Below, one piece after another: positions 63,493-64,000 of a stretch of 64,000 nt of DNA. Below the pieces are notes generated by a model. The model had not been told where the DNA came from. It made no database searches and saw only the letters and a list, made by a program, of their open reading frames with translations. Each line of letters begins with the position of its first letter. Position 1 is the stretch's first letter. This stretch comes from Caballeronia sp. BR00000012568055. GTDB taxonomy: Bacteria > Pseudomonadota > Gammaproteobacteria > Burkholderiales > Burkholderiaceae. The translations under genes and the position numbers were made by a program. The stretch lies in NCBI RefSeq assembly GCF_029439455.1, contig NZ_JAQFVG010000311.1, forward strand, positions 89,460-153,459, written 5' to 3'.

Positions 63493-63932
63493 TGCGATTT
63501 GACGAGCAATCCGACGCGCTTCACGCCGCGCGCTTTCATATCCGACATCACGTTCATGACGGACTCGTACTTCACGGTCTTGTCCGCCGCGATCACGACC
63601 GGCTGATCCGGATGCGATTCCTGCCGGTTCAGCACGAAGGTGTTGAGATCGCCCTTGGTCATTTTCTGCTCTTGCGACGCGCCGCTATCGTCTTTGTAGC
63701 GCACGGTCATGCTGCCATCGGCCTTGATATTGATGACGACCGGCGGCTGCTGCTCCTGCGGCTGCGCGTTGCCGACCGTCGGCAAATTGATGATCGAAGG
63801 CGACACCAGCGGCGCCGTCACCATGAAGATGACGAGCAGCACGAGCATCACGTCGATATACGGCACGACATTGATGTCGGCCATTGCGCGGCGCGAACTG
63901 CCGCGCATGCTGGAACGAATCGGGCCTGCCAT
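63489..63932 (-). CDS. tolR: Tol-Pal system protein TolR
   Basis: 147 residues. A single membrane segment carries the essential aspartate (INVVPYIDVMLVLLVIFMVTA, about residues 20-40), followed by the periplasmic domain (VVIAADKTVKYESVMNVMSD). It forms the proton-driven motor with TolQ. A good AGGAG precedes ATG 63932, 18 bases after the tolQ stop. Confidence 0.96.
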   Translation of the reverse strand: MAGPIRSSMRGSSRRAMADINVVPYIDVMLVLLVIFMVTAPLVSPSIINLPTVGNAQPQEQQPPVVINIKADGSMTVRYKDDSGASQEQKMTKGDLNTFVLNRQESHPDQPVVIAADKTVKYESVMNVMSDMKARGVKRVGLLVKSQ

Positions 63933-63949
63933 CGCGGACTCCTTTTCGG

Positions 63950-64000
63950 TTAGTGCGCCTGGCGCTGCAAGATGTTCGAGAACTCTTCGATGAAGGTCTC
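63950..64000 (-). CDS. tolQ: Tol-Pal system protein TolQ (C-terminal 16 residues only)
   Basis: The last 16 codons (ETFIEEFSNILQRQAH) and stop of a gene entering from the right edge. The residues fit the TolQ C-terminus (EEF...IL.RQA), and position ahead of tolR settles the call. Confidence 0.88.
   Translation of the reverse strand, partial: ETFIEEFSNILQRQAH

Noticed and set aside
61051-63606. Very long plus-strand open frame opposite tolB-tolA
   Set aside because: It is an Arg/Leu-rich shadow of the GC-rich minus-strand tol genes; both genes underneath are well recognised.

Overview
This 64 kb window looks like chromosomal DNA of a Burkholderiaceae member of the Burkholderia / Paraburkholderia / Caballeronia group. 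The coding sequence is GC-rich. The gene neighbourhoods fur-bamE-dapB, leuS-lptE-holA, lptD-surA-pdxA-rsmA, hexR/edd-eda-gluconate permease-gluconokinase and tolQRAB-pal-cpoB fit that group. No insertion sequence, prophage, CRISPR array or integration scar was seen. Almost all of the sequence is housekeeping; the accessory character is concentrated around 8.2-19.6 kb.

Region by region: 1-5.3 kb is a leftward, overlapping set (thiL, pgpA, pncC, SNF2 helicase, the last cut by the window edge). 5.6-7.9 kb is malic enzyme maeB. 8.2-18 kb is an accessory surface locus: a small secreted NTF2-like protein, an OGT/SPINDLY-type TPR glycosyltransferase, a YadA-type trimeric autotransporter adhesin carrying a frameshift near 13,034, an OmpA-domain lipoprotein, a TPR-GT9-like protein and a GT2 glycosyltransferase. 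Beside it lie an unassigned but clearly structured candidate small RNA (about 18,155-18,272, minus strand) and a lipobox-bearing RNase Sa-like ribonuclease with a barstar-type inhibitor.

19.6-24.4 kb carries rsmE, a VOC protein and the carbon genes tkt-gap. 24.4-28.7 kb holds a YidB-type protein and a ureide operon (FadR-type regulator divergent from a DctA-family transporter, allantoicase and ureidoglycolate lyase) with an excellent FadR-like operator. 28.8-38.6 kb carries fur, divergent bamE and dapB, an ExbB/ExbD pair, leuS-lptE-holA, proA and hemJ. 38.6-44.5 kb is the Entner-Doudoroff / gluconate block under HexR, with two HexR-like sites between hexR and edd.

44.5-53.6 kb has purB, the cell-wall recycling pair murU-amgK, and divergently lptD-surA-pdxA-rsmA. 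53.5-59.4 kb holds a small hypothetical gene antisense to the rsmA 3' end, a Sir2-WYL pair, and divergently a minimal catalase-family protein with a YdeP-type molybdoenzyme. 59.4-64 kb has tRNA-Lys(TTT) and the Tol-Pal envelope operon, read leftward and cut within tolQ.

The main themes are envelope biogenesis (LptD/E, BamE, SurA, Tol-Pal, AmgK/MurU) and central carbon flux (MaeB, Tkt, Gap, Edd, Eda, gluconate uptake). The most unusual parts are the adhesin plus glycosyltransferase locus, the candidate structured RNA and the RNase/inhibitor pair. All functional calls are by reading the sequence and recalled family motifs; no database search was run.
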